From the NCBI GenBank assembly GCA_904063045.1, contig CAJFCJ010000006.1, positions 434,001 to 498,000 of the forward strand: a DNA stretch of 64,000 nucleotides, in the 5' to 3' direction. Below the pieces are notes generated by a model. It did not search any database. It saw only the letters and a list, made by a program, of their open reading frames with translations, and was not told the DNA's origin. This DNA is from Dimorphilus gyrociliatus. Its lineage: Eukaryota > Annelida > Polychaeta > Dinophilidae. The position numbers and the translations under genes were made by a program. Shown piece after piece: positions 1 to 13,670 of this stretch (the first letter of the stretch is position 1; each line of letters begins with the position of its first letter).

Positions 1-3000
1 TGAGCATTTTCCTCTTCTTCATCGTCGGAATCGTCATCGTCGACATCGTCCTCATCAGAATGATGTTCCTCCTCCTCTATCATGAATGAATCTGCTCCTG
101 TCTCACCGTCATTCTCGTGAACATTTTCATTGTTTCCTTCTAAAGTTTCTTCATGAGCATCCTCTTCCATTTCATCATCATTGTCTTCGTCATCATCTTC
201 ATCATTGTGATGACGAGGTGTGGAAGATGCAGAAATGATAACATCTCCGATAATTTCATTACCTTCAGGTTCATCTCCCACAACATCTTGTAATATATCT
301 TCAATGAGTTCTTCGAGTCCTTCAGCAGCTTCATTCTATAACAATATTATATATAGAAATATAAGTGACATATTCAATTTTGTCTTCGTTACCGTTTCTG
401 AAACATTCATGACAGTTCCATCTGTTGGATCAACTGCGAGCGTTGTATCGGGACCTTCTTCTTCGGCTGTCGGTTCAACATCCAACCTCGAGCTATCACC
501 TTCCTGAGGAATCGATTGATTTTCCTCTGTTGTGACTGCTAATTCGGTATTTGAACGTCTTGTTTTTGGCTTTTTTGAAGTTGCTGCAGTTGTCTGAGGC
601 TGATTAACAAGTCTAGTTAGCAATTCAAGTGGACGAAGTGCTTGATTTATCGTTGGAACCAAGTATCGTCCTGATAAATCTAAAGAATGAACTATTCTAG
701 CCAAATCGACAACAAGATTTTTCTTAACTAGTAGCTTCACTATATTAGACATTCCTCCCGTTTGCTTCTGATCGATGAAGAGGGACCGGCCTCCTCCGGG
801 TAAACTGCTACTCGGTGGTGGACAAGCATCAATAGCTGTATTTATAAGCGAACAAAGTGCCTGCATATTTTCATGCTTCGCTCGGCTCTCTGGCATAACA
901 ACGGCTTTTTGAAGACTAATTTTCAGTTCGTTTACTAAACAACTCTGAGCCTCAGGCACATGTGAACAGGAAGCAATACAGGCCACAAGAGTTCGTACAA
1001 GTGGATTACATTCCCGAATATTTGTTTTATCATTACTTGCACCTTCCACTGTTAGTAGTTCGTTCAGAGCATATGATAATACTGAACAGTCCTAAAAGCA
1101 AAATAAATTGTTTAAAATTCTTCTATTTATGTAGTACAAACTTTTCCTGAAGATTGATCAGTGACTAGATAAACGCATGGAGTATACGCTCTTACAATTT
1201 CAGCAATCAGGCATAGTAATGAACCTTTATTAAACATGTATTCAAACTTGCTGTCGTTTTCGATAGTTGAATCTTCAACATTCATTGGAGTTGCTAAAAT
1301 TAAAAGAAGTTATTTAAACAATAAAGGAAATATGATTGTACCTTCTGAGTTATTTTCAAGAAGCATTCTTTTCATAGTGAAGAATATATCTATGATAAAT
1401 TTGGAATCCGCTTTTGCAAGCTCATTTTTGTTTGGAAGAGGATTTTTCACCTCCAAGCATTGAGGCTGGTTGGTGGTATGTAATTTTGCCTCATCTTCTT
1501 CTAGAATATAAAAAATGATAGAGCTTTGTATAATTTTTAGGTTTTTTACCTTTACTTATCAATGGTAAAGCTATGCAGAGTAATTGCTGAGCAGTACGGT
1601 CGAATGCTTCTTCATTTCGAGCGCAAGCTGGGGCTAAACAACGTAATATGCAGTACATTTCTTTCTTAGGTATGCCTCCAAAGTCCATATTTTGAGATGA
1701 AGCAACAGCAGATTTTATAACTTTTTCCATCGTGTGCTTCATGAGAACTTCATCATGTTCCAAGACATGACGAATGATCAGTGTACTCATTGTTATGAAT
1801 CCTTGGAAAGGTGGTTTAACGGAACGAAGATTTAGCAGTAGCTTTACGCCATCTTCATTATAAAATTCCAAAGCATGATCTTTTTGACGTGTAACTCTCA
1901 AAATTAATCTTGTAACAGCATTTAATAATGACTCGTCAATATTATCACGTTTCCGTAAGATATGTAGCATTGCTCTAGATTCATAATTTCAATCAATCAA
2001 TAAGTTTACAGATTATTTAAATTACTTACTGTAAAACGAAGCTCATGGTAGAGGTTGATGACAAACTGCTAACAGCGTAGCTAACAGCCCTCTTTGTTTC
2101 TTCTGCACCTACAGCAGGAGGTACGGTGAGATCTGCACTGGCTGAAGTGACTGTAGATGCACTAGAAGGAGCGAGATTTTCTTTGAAATTTTTAACAACA
2201 TCCAATCCCTCAAGCGTTGCCGCATTAACAGTTGTATCTCCCGTTTCAATTAAGTTTTTCTTTTCAATAAGCTGGACTGGTCGTCGCTTACCAGTTTCTT
2301 CATTAATCTAAGATTTTTAAAATGAAATTTTGCCTTAAATTTAATAAGACTTACTTGAACCATATTTAATAAATCAATTTTGTAATTACGCCGGCTGGCC
2401 GTAAATTTAATAAAATCTCTCCCATCTTTGATTGCCTCGTCAATTTGTTTTGCAGTTCCTTCATTGAAACTACACCATTTATTAGATCTGTCATCTAACC
2501 ACTTCCACTCATATTTGTTTGTATTCTACAAATACAAATATACTTAAAATTAAGAGCTGAAGTGTATATATACTCACGAGAAGGGCTTCCAATTCAGAAT
2601 GTCTTTGAGAAGACACAGCTACTTTTTCATATAAATCAACAAGAACCAGAGCAGGAGTGATCCATCTGAAATACAAGAAAAGAGTTGCAGGATATATTTC
2701 CAAACAAAAATCTAAATGTTTACTTATTTAACGACTCAGGAATTATTGGTTGATTGAACTGGTCTTTACAAGTGAAAAGACATTTTGCAATATTTCCTAA
2801 TAGGTTTGTTCTCTCGATAACAACGGCTACTTGAGTACCTAAATCTTGAATTAGCAGGCACAACAGATGTAACCGAACAGCCAATTTACGTTGGATTTCT
2901 ATTTCATCTTTTTTGACTCCAGTTAAAGTATCAAGGCAGCGAGAGATGACATGAGCATTAATCTGTTTTAAAAATTATGTAACTTTTGCGAGATGAATAT

Positions 3001-6000
3001 TAGAACTTACATCATCACAAATTGTTTCTACAAGATATCTTGTCCAGTCTTGACCATTGCGCTTTGAAACTGTTACAAATATTTCACACACTTTGAAAGT
3101 ACAGTCGGGATAATCATCCACAGCTTTTATGCATCCTGGTATTAAAGCTTCAACAAATCTATCCAGATCTTCTGTACTGATAGGATCACAGGGAATCGGA
3201 AGGCTCTCCTTAATATCTATTTCATTTAGGCATTCAGCTTTTGAACTCTCTCTCTTAACCTCAGCTGCAGCCAAAGCGGCGGCAGCAGCTCCAGAAGAAA
3301 CAGAAGGCGCCCCTCCGACTCCTTCCATAGATAATTGTACAGCACGGCGCAGGTTCTCTTCCTCATCTGCCATATCGACATCTCCAACATCATCATCGGG
3401 TAAATCCATATGGGCCAGAATCCAATCAGTTGCTCCTTCTAAACTGTTTGTTTGTCGCAGAGCTCGTGCCACTAGTGCAGGTCTGAACCCCATATCTATA
3501 AGGAGGCTCATATGGGTTCGATTTGGAGATGTTGGTCTTGGAGCAGGAGACATTTCACCACTTTCTACATCCGTCAACCACTTAGAAACAGCCGCACTCG
3601 ACCCATCTTTATTTCCATCTTTTTTTCCGTCTTTGTTATGTTGTACATTATTCTCTGAAGATAAAATATGGCACAAAATAGATAGAGTTGCTTGACTTAA
3701 ACGTTCTCCGTATCCTTTAATGGGACACTTATTCCACAAATTGTTAGAAATCAGTGAGAATATCTCTTTTTGGAATCCCATCATAAAGGCAATATCATTA
3801 AACAAAGTTTTTGGTACTAATGTATGAATTGAAACAAGAAAAATTTTTGGATTAACTAGTCTTTCCGCTAGCAAGAGCCAAGAATCTAAAAATTCTCCAA
3901 CACCATCTGGAACACTGTTTTCATTTTTACTTTCGTTTTCTCCATATTCTAAAACCCACTTAAAAGCATCGACAAGCGCCTTCTGGCCTCCAGCTTGAAA
4001 AAATTTATACATCATCAAATGATATGCCTGTTTTTTCTCATCGAACAACATTGGCATAGTAAATCCAACCGAGCAGATGAGAAATGTTAATCTAAGACGT
4101 GGTAAATTTTCTAAATCAGGTGGTATCTTCCATGTCAGGCCTGCAGTAAGTAGTTGGGTCAACGTTGTCGCTATTGCTTTCGCTGCTTCAGTTGGAGCTG
4201 TCGGTGCTGGTGGATGTTGACGAGGTCTTACTCTTGAAGTTGTTCCAACGGCCATTTTAGAAAGCACTCCAAATAAGTCTGCCAGAGCTCGTCCCAGTCG
4301 AGATGTTACTGACAATAAGGGTTTTAAGAATTTTATTTTCGCTTGATTTTGGGCATGCTTTAAGAGCTTTTCGTTCTTTTGTTCGCCTTCGATTTCCATA
4401 GCCTGTGGAGGAGAATGATCGGCGGTGGATAAACTTTCCATCGCTCGAGAAACCCCATTCCCATCGCCTAAAGAAGAAGCTTCTCCAGTTCTTTTTAATT
4501 CTTTAACCATCACTTCAGTCAAAATATTCAGTTCTTGCCTCCCTGGAGCTGAATTTGGATAGTTGGTGTTCGATTCAGAACACAGCCCCAGCAAAACTGT
4601 ACTCTCCCAAACTAAAGCCAAATATAACTTACATAATGTTTGAACAATTTGATAATTTGGTGGAGAACCAAGGAGATTTAAATTTCTGTTACGAGCCTCT
4701 GCAATAGACTGCTTGCAAGTATTCATCATAGTGATAACATAAGCATGAACAGAAGTTAAACTGTGTAACATTGGAGATTTGTCTGGGTTTGTCAAGGCAT
4801 CGAAAGGATCGTCACTGGCAGCCAATTCTTGTACAAGTAGTGAAGTTCGGGGTTGCTCATTTACATTATGCATTCGTTCAAGCCTTTCGAGAACAGGTTG
4901 TATTCTAAGGCAACACGCGCTTAAAACGCATTGATTTCTTGAAAGAATCATTATGCTTTTGCATACAGTTGATGTCGCCTGGCATGCAGTAGAGAGAGGG
5001 AAATCAAGAGGCAAATTTCGCATATCAAAAATATTCATTAGGGGAACTAAACCATTTTGATTTAAGAATTCTTTACAATGATCATCAGTCGTATTGTTTG
5101 AAAGGATAGCATCAACAAATTTCATCTGAAAAGATTTAATTACTTAATCCAAAAAAAATTTTAGTTTTTAGGTTCAAGCTTACCACGTTGACAATGTAAT
5201 CTAAAAGTGGAATAGGTATCTGCCTTGCATCAGATACTTTAGATTTTGCCTCTACAGCTGGAGCAGTAGTTTCTGTGGAAGAAGATTCTTGCATTGCCAC
5301 TCGTTCAACATCATCTGTTTCATCATCTTCCTCATCATCGCGATCATCGTCTTCAGATGAACTCTCTTCATCTTCGGCAGTTCCTTGAGGTGGTGCAGTT
5401 GAACCAACATTCCCAGCAACATCCGTATTTCTCCGATCAGTTTCAGACATTACACCATCTGGAGTTGCACTGTGAGCAGCACCAATTGCAGCGGTTGAAG
5501 CAGTTGTCTGTGTCGAAAAATAATGATTAGTATTTATGAATAAACTATAATCCATCATACTAATAAGCCTGCAGCATGAGTAGTTGCTCCAACTTTTTGA
5601 CAGACATATGTCGGATCATTTCCTAGTTTGCACAATTGATTTAGTAATCTGATTATTGCTTTAGTTGCTTCTGTTCTTAAAGATGGTTGATGTCGCATCA
5701 ATTCATCCATAGCAGATCCTAGATTCGAAGCTGTATCTCTTGATCCCACTGAATCAGATGTTCTACGACGCTTCATTGCGGGCAGGTAGTAAGGTGACAG
5801 TAGAACTTTGAATAAACGTTTGAATGGCTGGCATTTAACAAATGCTTCCAGACCGCGTGTATTCAAGCAAAGTGCGCTGAAAACATTTGGTAGAGATGCA
5901 AGAACTTCCCTCGTTGCTGGTACATCCTTAATAAGTAAAGCATGTAAGACCACGTCTGTTAATCCACTATCTTGAAGAGAGGATAATAAAGAAGGTTCTT

Positions 6001-8605
6001 GGAAAACGTATACAGTAACAACATCCGTGGCTGTAAATAAAATGATCAAATATACGAACATCACAATAATTATACTAATACCTAATAAAAAGAGAGATGG
6101 CCCGTAGTAGTCAGCATTTGATATTAAGTGCCGCAGTGCACCCGGTAAAGCTCCCTCCATAACTAAATAAAGCTAATAAGTTAAAATTTAGCTGTGTGCG
6201 CAGACACTTACGATGTCGAATACTATCCGAAAATGAAACATCAGGTATGGCTTTTTTTATGAAATTCAGCATTGATTTTAACAGAGCTGAACGTTGAGGA
6301 TAGCATTGCCGACCTGAAAAATTTCTTTTAGTTTTGATTTGCATAGAATATGGTCAAAACCTTTGGGTTGAATTTTAGTTGTTAAAATGCTCTTTTGTAA
6401 ATCGTAGTAATCATTCTCCTCGGACGCCAGTTCGTCTACTTCCATAGCACCAGATCCTGATCCACTTTCTTCTGTTTTTTCAAAGGGAACAATCTCGTAA
6501 GACTGCTCTTCTCGACATATTTGAATTTCATGCTGGAGAAAATATATTCATAAGAAAAAATTCCTTTGAAAATAGTTCAGAAATTGTGATTGAACAACAT
6601 CAGATGGCCCCTGTGCACGCTCTAGAGCATCAGTTATCAGGAATAAAGAACAGCTCACCAGCTGTAATTCATCCAGCGTGCCCTCTCATCATGAAAATTT
6701 CAAAGTCCTACAGTAGTCTTTAACAAAATTTTTTATCATACCTGTAACCGGTCATTAAAAGCTTGAAGACCGGAGTGAGATGTAAAGGCAGACATATCCA
6801 TGTTTGTAATTAAATCGACAACTCGGACCGCTCTTGTCACATACTAGAAACAATGTATTGCTTCACAATTAATTTATAATATGAAAGAAATTCCTTACCA
6901 TAATATTTTCCTGATTTTCACTGAACCACTTTATGACTTTAATCAAAGATTCCATCATTCCACAAGAAACAAGAGAATCGCAGCCATTTTCGTAGCTGGC
7001 TAAGTGGTATAAAAAACTGAAAAGAGACGTGGCAAAAGTTTGAGGGAACGGCTTTCGTTCTGGATCTGTCATATTTTGAATGCAGTTCCGTACTAGAACT
7101 GGTAGAAATCCATGGTAGGATGATGCTCCAGTTGCTTCAATTATGTTGGTCAACCTGCTAACATCTTGAGTTATTAAATTTTAGGAGAATGCATATTATC
7201 ATACTTAGATGGAATGTCCAAATTAATGAAAGCCGTTAATGTTTTCAAGGCAGCTGCTTTTATTTCCATCATTGAATTACAGATTTCATCATCAGCCTTA
7301 AATGATAGTAAAGTTAGGATTGATACATGAAAATATTAATGAGATTTACTTCCAGTTGAAGAAGTTCAACTAACTCTTCAACCAAGCCATTGTAAAACAG
7401 TTTATTCTGGAAAGCAGAGAACATGTTTGCGTAAATCAGTATAGATATCGCCGCAAGTCGGGAGGCAACCAGTTGTAATCGAGCTGATCTTTGTAAAAAG
7501 TATCTTGCTAGTCTTAGTCTATTATAAACATGAAGCCGTTCACTCTCTGGAATACTGCTACGCGTAACTAAATCATCCATAATCTCTGCAGCACTCCTAG
7601 GATCGCTAGTCAGGTTCTCCTCGTGAACAACAATCATCAGCTTATTAAAGAAATATATAAACGATTATTTTTAATAATTTTATTTGAAGACCTACTTTAT
7701 CTGTTTCTTTTCCATCATCAACATAACATTCGCAATGTAATGTTGAGGCTCCCGTTGGAAAAGTAACTGACCCATCAGGTTTACAGCAATCTGCCAAACC
7801 AAATCCATTTTCTCGCCCTCCCCAACTCTATAATTAAGCATAGTTCTTTTAAACCAGAAATAATATTTTACTACGAACCTCGGCTAATAAGACTAAGCGC
7901 ATACATATTTGTTCTCGACTTCTTTCATTTAATCTTGCTATGAAGTTAGATCGTTTACTGAAAGAAATTGTTAATTACATACAGCGTAAATATTTTTTAA
8001 AAATAACTCACCTGAACACATAAAGTAGATTCAATACACAGAGAACTATGCTGAAGTTCGTGGATCCAAGAAGTACAAGTAGATGATCTAATGAATTATA
8101 AAGATGTCGAGTGAAACTATGCTCTACTAAATGAGCAGTAAAATTCAAAACTTCCAAGGTAAGTTCTCTTAGCTGAAATGAATATTGTCAATTTACATGT
8201 GTTTTTTTTTTAGCATACTAACTTTATCTTCCTCGGGACTATCAATTCTGATACAATATGAATTTTCTTGTTTAGATTGAACTGCTTTGTCAAGAATACT
8301 ATCAAAACGGTCTAGTACATTGGCCCAGAAATACAACTCACACTGCCAAATAGATTTAAGTTAAATTAGCTAAACAAAAACAAATTGCCTTACCTTTCCA
8401 TAAGACCAACTCTTAAGCTTACGGAGCTCGTCTACTAGTTCATCGTCCGAGCATTTTAATATGTCGTTTATTACTTGCTTACACTCAGGGGTCTATCGAA
8501 TGATTAATCTCAATTACACAATTCTACCTAATAAAAATATGGACAAAATATTTTACTTACAATTTCGTTAGAAGTGCGTTTGATTTTTGTTCTATCGATT
8601 TTCAT
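1..8605 (-). CDS. HUWE1: HUWE1 HECT E3 ubiquitin ligase, N-terminal half (partial)
   Basis: Start ATG at 8605; a first 15-codon exon reads [15 protein letters not shown], closely matching the vertebrate HUWE1 start. About 24 exons with short introns follow in order to the left edge, where the gene is cut. Visible in order: armadillo-like N-terminal repeats (about 8490-5560), an acidic stretch (about 5300-5400), the large exon 2993-5125 with a UBA domain (LLIDMGF, about 3410-3520) and a UIM-like acidic helix (about 3330-3380), a WWE domain exon (about 2360-2525, [14 protein letters not shown]), the block at 1491-1970, and a second long acidic region at 1-330. The BH3 region and catalytic HECT domain lie outside the window. 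The family polyubiquitinates MCL1, p53, MYC and histones. A likely 5'UTR exon ends at a donor at 9026/9025. The call is secure because collinear similarity runs through nearly every exon. Confidence 0.96.
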
Positions 8606-9410
8606 AATAGTATTTTAATTCTCAAATTTGCTTTAATGATAAATCTTCATTCTATTGAATTACGAAATTCCAACTTGAAGGTCTCATACCTGTTCAAAAG
8701 TCAAATTTTAGATAAAACAACATATTTGTGGGTAAATCTTTTTGTAAAAATCGTTTTAGTTTTTTATACAATCCTTTTACAACGTTGGAAAATATTAGGT
8801 TAAAACATGGGCTTGACGTAATCTTTTAACGAATAAATTGAACTAAACGAAAATTTAATGGTAATGTCTGATTGAATCAGACTGTCTTAATTCTATCACT
8901 ATTGTGCTCTCTAGCTCGATATATTACTTTATTCTTATTGAAAGATAAATAAAATTGCTTACTCTAAATTATAAATATTTTTATTGTTAAACAAAATATT
9001 AAAATTAAAAATCGAGTATACTCACGAATAACGCCATCTTTAGCGGAAAGATGCGGAATAGGATACTTCTGTTGTCTGAAATACAACCGTCAACTAAATA
9101 AGATGAATATTCATAAACGTTAGCCTGTGGTGATTGGCCAACGTGTCCACTAGATGGCTAAATATTATCCGGGTTATTTGTTTGGACGACTATGGCGGAT
9201 ACTGAATACAACAAATAGTTCTCTAAGTTCAATTTTTCTACTAACATTTAATTGAATTTCTCTGGATTCCTTTTATAAATTAATAAAAATTTTGTGGAAT
9301 ATATCAACCATTATTTTAAGCACCTACTTATGACATTTTGACGACTGAATTTAACGAAAATGCGGTAAAGGACACAAAAAAGCAGCCGATGTTGAAACGT
9401 GTTCTTAATT
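8606..9410. promoter_or_regulatory. Divergent HUWE1/RSBN1 promoter region
   Basis: About 800 bp separate the start codons of two head-to-head genes. On the minus strand, a good donor (TTATTC then GTGAGT, 9026/9025) suggests a HUWE1 5'UTR exon around 9026-9090, joined near 8650. AAGATGGCGT occurs on the minus strand at 9031-9040 and ATGGCGG on the plus strand at 9092-9198 (core 9192-9198); both are YY1/CTCF-like. CCACTAGATGGC at 9147-9158 fits a CTCF-type core. No clear TATA box is seen. TSS positions are inferred. Confidence 0.55.
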
Positions 9411-12400
9411 ATGTCAAGTTCTACAAGTGATGTAAACAAAAGACGTCGAATTCATCACGATTATAGAAGATTATCTTCCTCAGGATACGTTGACGATTAC
9501 ACATCCACTCAAAGAGATTTAAAGTATGCAATTGAAAGTAGCGAAATAAATCAATCTATGTCTACAACCACGGATATGTCTGATAATCAACAAAAACTGA
9601 GACAAAAGAAGGACTTTCCCAGCTCCTCAGTGAAAATGAATTCTCTGAATGCTTCAGGAAGACCTAAACATTGTACTGATATTTCTCGTCGAACTGAGCG
9701 TTTAAGGTATACCAACCGATTGGTCTCAGAAAAGCGAGAAAAGCCTGACCCTACCAATCGGGGTATTCAACAGAAAAACCTTGAAGAAGGTGTAAAAGGT
9801 GACCTGAAACTCTCGGAAAAAAATTCGCCGGTCTGCCATGATCAATTTTCAAACGAAACCCCCGAAAAATGTTCATCTTCAAAAATGAATCGCTCTCCTA
9901 TAGTTAAGGAAATGTCGAATGATATTTATCCAGAAACAGATAAAACATCTGAGATAAACTTGACTAAGAATAATGAACTAGGAGATTGTACAGAAAAAAA
10001 CCAGGAAGCATCAATGGAACTTCCTGAATCCATGGAAAAATCTTACAAATTATCTAGTCGTGATGCTACTATTGGCCATATCTTAACAACCTGTACGAAA
10101 GAAAAATTTATTGATAAAGTACACTTGACTGTTGCAACGTCCGCTGTTGGAGAATCTAATGTCCCTTCGAAAACACCAAATGATCAATTAGTTTCCCAAG
10201 AAAACGCTGAAAATAATAGCTCAATAAATATTTCAAAGGGGGCTACTGTTAAAAATGGTAAGATTGAATATATAAATGACCAAGATGCTGTATTAAAAGA
10301 AAATGGCAACGATAAATCAGCTGTTAACCCTAATGATAGCGAAAAACCTCATAAATCTGAAGAGAATACAAGTATTCAGAAAGAGGGAAAAATGAATACT
10401 TCATCACCCTTGATCAAAGTAGAAAATTCCAATTCGAAACCAGTTTTACATAAACAAGAGAAAAAAAATCCGGATATGTTTACTCTGATGCAATTATATA
10501 AGCCAAAGGAGGAGAAAAACATGATGGGGAAAAGTGAGACGAAAAATATTCCAAAGCTAAATATATTAAAAGATTCAATGTCTTTGATTTGTACTGACTT
10601 ACCGCAATCTCACAGATTAAAAAGCAAAGTAAATAAAGAAAAGGACACCACTCAGGACCAATCTATTTACTTGAACAAAGATGGGCAAGGAAAACACTCA
10701 AAATTTCTTACATCTAAGCAAGAATCATCATCAAAACTTAGTGACAGTGACGCAAAAAGAGAGAGACAAAAAGTAAAATCTACCTCTCCAAAATCAGGCA
10801 CTAATCATTCCCATAAAAGAAAAAGGGAAAAAGACCAAAATAGTTCTATGATAATAGAACAGGCTAATAATCAAGAGGAAAAAGAGGCAAAATTTGGAAA
10901 TTCCGCCTCAAACGACTGTAAACGAGTCTCAGAAAATCAGGAGAAACGGGACAAAGTCAGTATCTCGTCCAAAAAGAAACACAAGCAGAAACAACTCAAG
11001 GATCACTTATCAAATGTTACCATCAAAGATGTATCAGATAATGAATGTAAGAAAGTAAAAGTTGTGAAAGTATCCTCAAAGAAGAACAAATCATTAGACT
11101 CAGAGGAATCAAGCAAATTATCAGAAAAGAAGGAAATAAAGAAAAAGATGGGTCCTTTATCGAAGAAAGAAATGGAAAGTATCGAGAATAGTCCGACTTG
11201 CGCTGGGAATTCAATACCATTAAACAGAAATGATACATATGGTGATCCGGATAAAAAACCGGAATCAGAACAAAAACAATCCAGTAAAACTTCATTAACA
11301 CCTGCAAGAAAGCACTATAAAGAGCAGAGCCCAGTCAAAAAAATTCAATCAAATTCTGATAAAGTTGACTGCACACCAACTAATGAAATGAATAATAAAC
11401 CAATAGTGAAAAGTGAAAGCTTTAACATTGACAAAAATAAATATGCAGTCACTCTACCTGGAATCTCTTCTGTTGAGGCTGTACAAAGAAAAAGGAAAAT
11501 ACTAATAGAGAGTAGTGATTCTTATTTATCGTCAGATGATGATGAATTCTCTTCCAAACAAACTACGAATAAAATAGCAAAACAAAATAAGCCGAAAAAG
11601 AAAAAAAAGAAGTCAAAAGAAGAGCCAAAAAAACAAAGGTTTAACCCGGCTACTGTGCAAGCGGCCAAAATTGATCGTAAAGCTTTTTTGATGAGCAAAA
11701 CGTCGCTTCACAAAAAAATTTCATCTGATAAAGATCTTATACGGGTTGAGGTTAATCCGAATGGGGGAGCTTCGGTGCTACACGTTGAATCTGAAGATTT
11801 GCAGGATTTTTCGGACGAAAAAATGGAAGAGTTTGTGGATTTCTTTTTTAGAAAGTTATTTAACGAAACTGAACCAGGTGTTTGTGATCACGTGATGGGT
11901 ATAATTCACGGAGCTGCGGCCTATCTACCAGAACTAATCCATTACTTTGCCGATAATTTTGGATCCATGTACGTAAAAGTAGGTGTATTTGGGAGAAGCA
12001 GCGAATTGGAAACGACAACGATGGAGCAATATAGAGAGAATGTTTTGCGCAGCTACTCATATGGTACTCACCGAGCTGGAAATCTCGATCAAACGTCCCT
12101 CGTTGGCACTGTACATGAAGAAAGCGGGGCCTATTTCCCCCAATTTTTAGATGCTCTCGAAGCTGAACCTTTTCTGAGAGCTGTTATGCCCTGGGGTAGA
12201 TTATCGGCCCTAGAAGGTCTCGAACGAAATCGAAGTAATGATGGACCTATTTTATGGTCTAGACCTGGAGAACAAGTTGTTCCAACAGCCGAATTATGTA
12301 AATCCCCAATTAAGCAGCGAAGGAAAGGAGTAAATGAACTGAAAAATTTACACTACTTACCTCGCGCAACAGAACGACGGGAACAGCTGATTGAAGACCG

Positions 12401-12873
12401 CACTCGAGCTCATGCTGATCATGTGGGACAGGGACCAGATAGACACACTACTGCTGCTGTTGGGGTCCTGAAGGCGATACATGATTCACCCATTCAGCCC
12501 CCAACATACCAGAATAGAATCGTTAAAGACGTTGTCTGCTTTGACGCAAGCAATTTTATACAAGTTGTTAATGATTTGCAGCTGGACCTACATGAGCCGC
12601 CTGTATCCCAGGTAAAGATTATAAATTTTTTTATAATTACTGATAGTAAAGGAGTTTTTATTGCTCTTTTTGCAGTGTGTGACTTGGGTTGAAGATGCGA
12701 AATTAAACGAAATGAGACGAGCGGGCATCAAGTACGCACGCATATCACTGCGGGATAATGATATTTACTTTATCCCAAGAAATATTGTTCATCAGTTTAA
12801 AACAGTATGTTCAGTGACATCTCTAGCCTGGCATGTTCGACTAAAGGAATATTATCCTGAAAAAACTAAATAA
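9411..12873 (+). CDS. RSBN1: RSBN1/KDM9-family protein
   Basis: Two exons, 9411-12611 and 12676-12873, with a 64 bp GT-AG intron in phase 0; 1,132 aa. The frame opens further upstream at a GTG (9399), but the first ATG is at 9411 ([13 protein letters not shown]). Residues 1 to about 770 are low-complexity, Lys/Ser/Glu-rich and probably disordered and nuclear, with basic clusters. The C-terminal about 360 residues are the conserved RSBN1 domain: [16 protein letters not shown], a [15 protein letters not shown]-type segment, [23 protein letters not shown] and a tail ending [12 protein letters not shown]. The family includes C. elegans DPY-21, an Fe(II)/2-oxoglutarate H4K20me2 demethylase. The HAD triplet near residue 1001 could be the HxD metal ligand pair (inference). 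AATAAA lies at 12938-12943, about 65 bp after the stop. Head-to-head with HUWE1. Confidence 0.95.
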
Positions 12874-13670
12874 TGTCCATATAAGAAGACCGATATTTTA
12901 TAGTTAATGAGGGTTATTGTACAGTACAAAAGATAAAAATAAACTGAAAGACAAATAATGCATATTTTACGAATCAAGAGATGAGAGTCCTTCGAGCTCC
13001 ATCTGTACTTTTCTCTTGAAGAAACTACTGCGAGTTGTTAATCACTATGAAAATTAGTTATTCAAATCGCGAATTGTCCAGTCTCGGTCGATTGAGTACT
13101 GATTAATTATTACTATTGGTAAGGTTTCACTAAGCATGTATGCTGCGTTTATTTTTTTACTTCATTCGGAATTCAAGACGAAACAGGCCATCGAGCAACT
13201 TGATCTTCTGTAAACCGACCGACTCGAGTGGCTATCGAAGGTGAAAAGTTTGCTTTTAAATCCCTGCATTATATACAGAGCAACGTGTAAATAAAGTTCA
13301 GATCTTCAGTTTTATCAGTTAATTTTTGCCTACATATTTTTTATACTGAGCCGACTCGTGCTCAGCCCTTCCCATTGACTAATTTCTGAGGCTGGGGCGT
13401 CCCAGTCGTTAAATATTTAAAATAGATCACATTATACACACATCATTTTATAATAAACCTTCGAATCTTTACTTTTCTAGTCAATTGTCTATGTACAATT
13501 TTTTTTGTAATTTATTAGTCTGCCTTATATTTTTATAGTCGGCATCCAATATGGCTTGACCTTGTTTACAGACAGTATAAACCCACCTCACAAGTTATTT
13601 TTTTTATCAAACGTCCTCTTTCTCTTATATAGGCATATTTACAAATACAATATGAGTCATTTTCTTCTGC
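12874..13670. other. Tail-to-tail 3' region, RSBN1 and amine GPCR
   Basis: About 800 bp between the two stop codons. It holds an RSBN1 polyadenylation signal (AATAAA 12938-12943) and presumably the GPCR 3'UTR on the other strand. No coding frame with codon-like character and no RNA gene was recognised. Confidence 0.6.

Noticed and set aside
9399-9410. Upstream GTG as RSBN1 start
   Set aside because: The frame opens at GTG, but the first ATG, in an acceptable context, is at 9411; non-ATG initiation is not supported.
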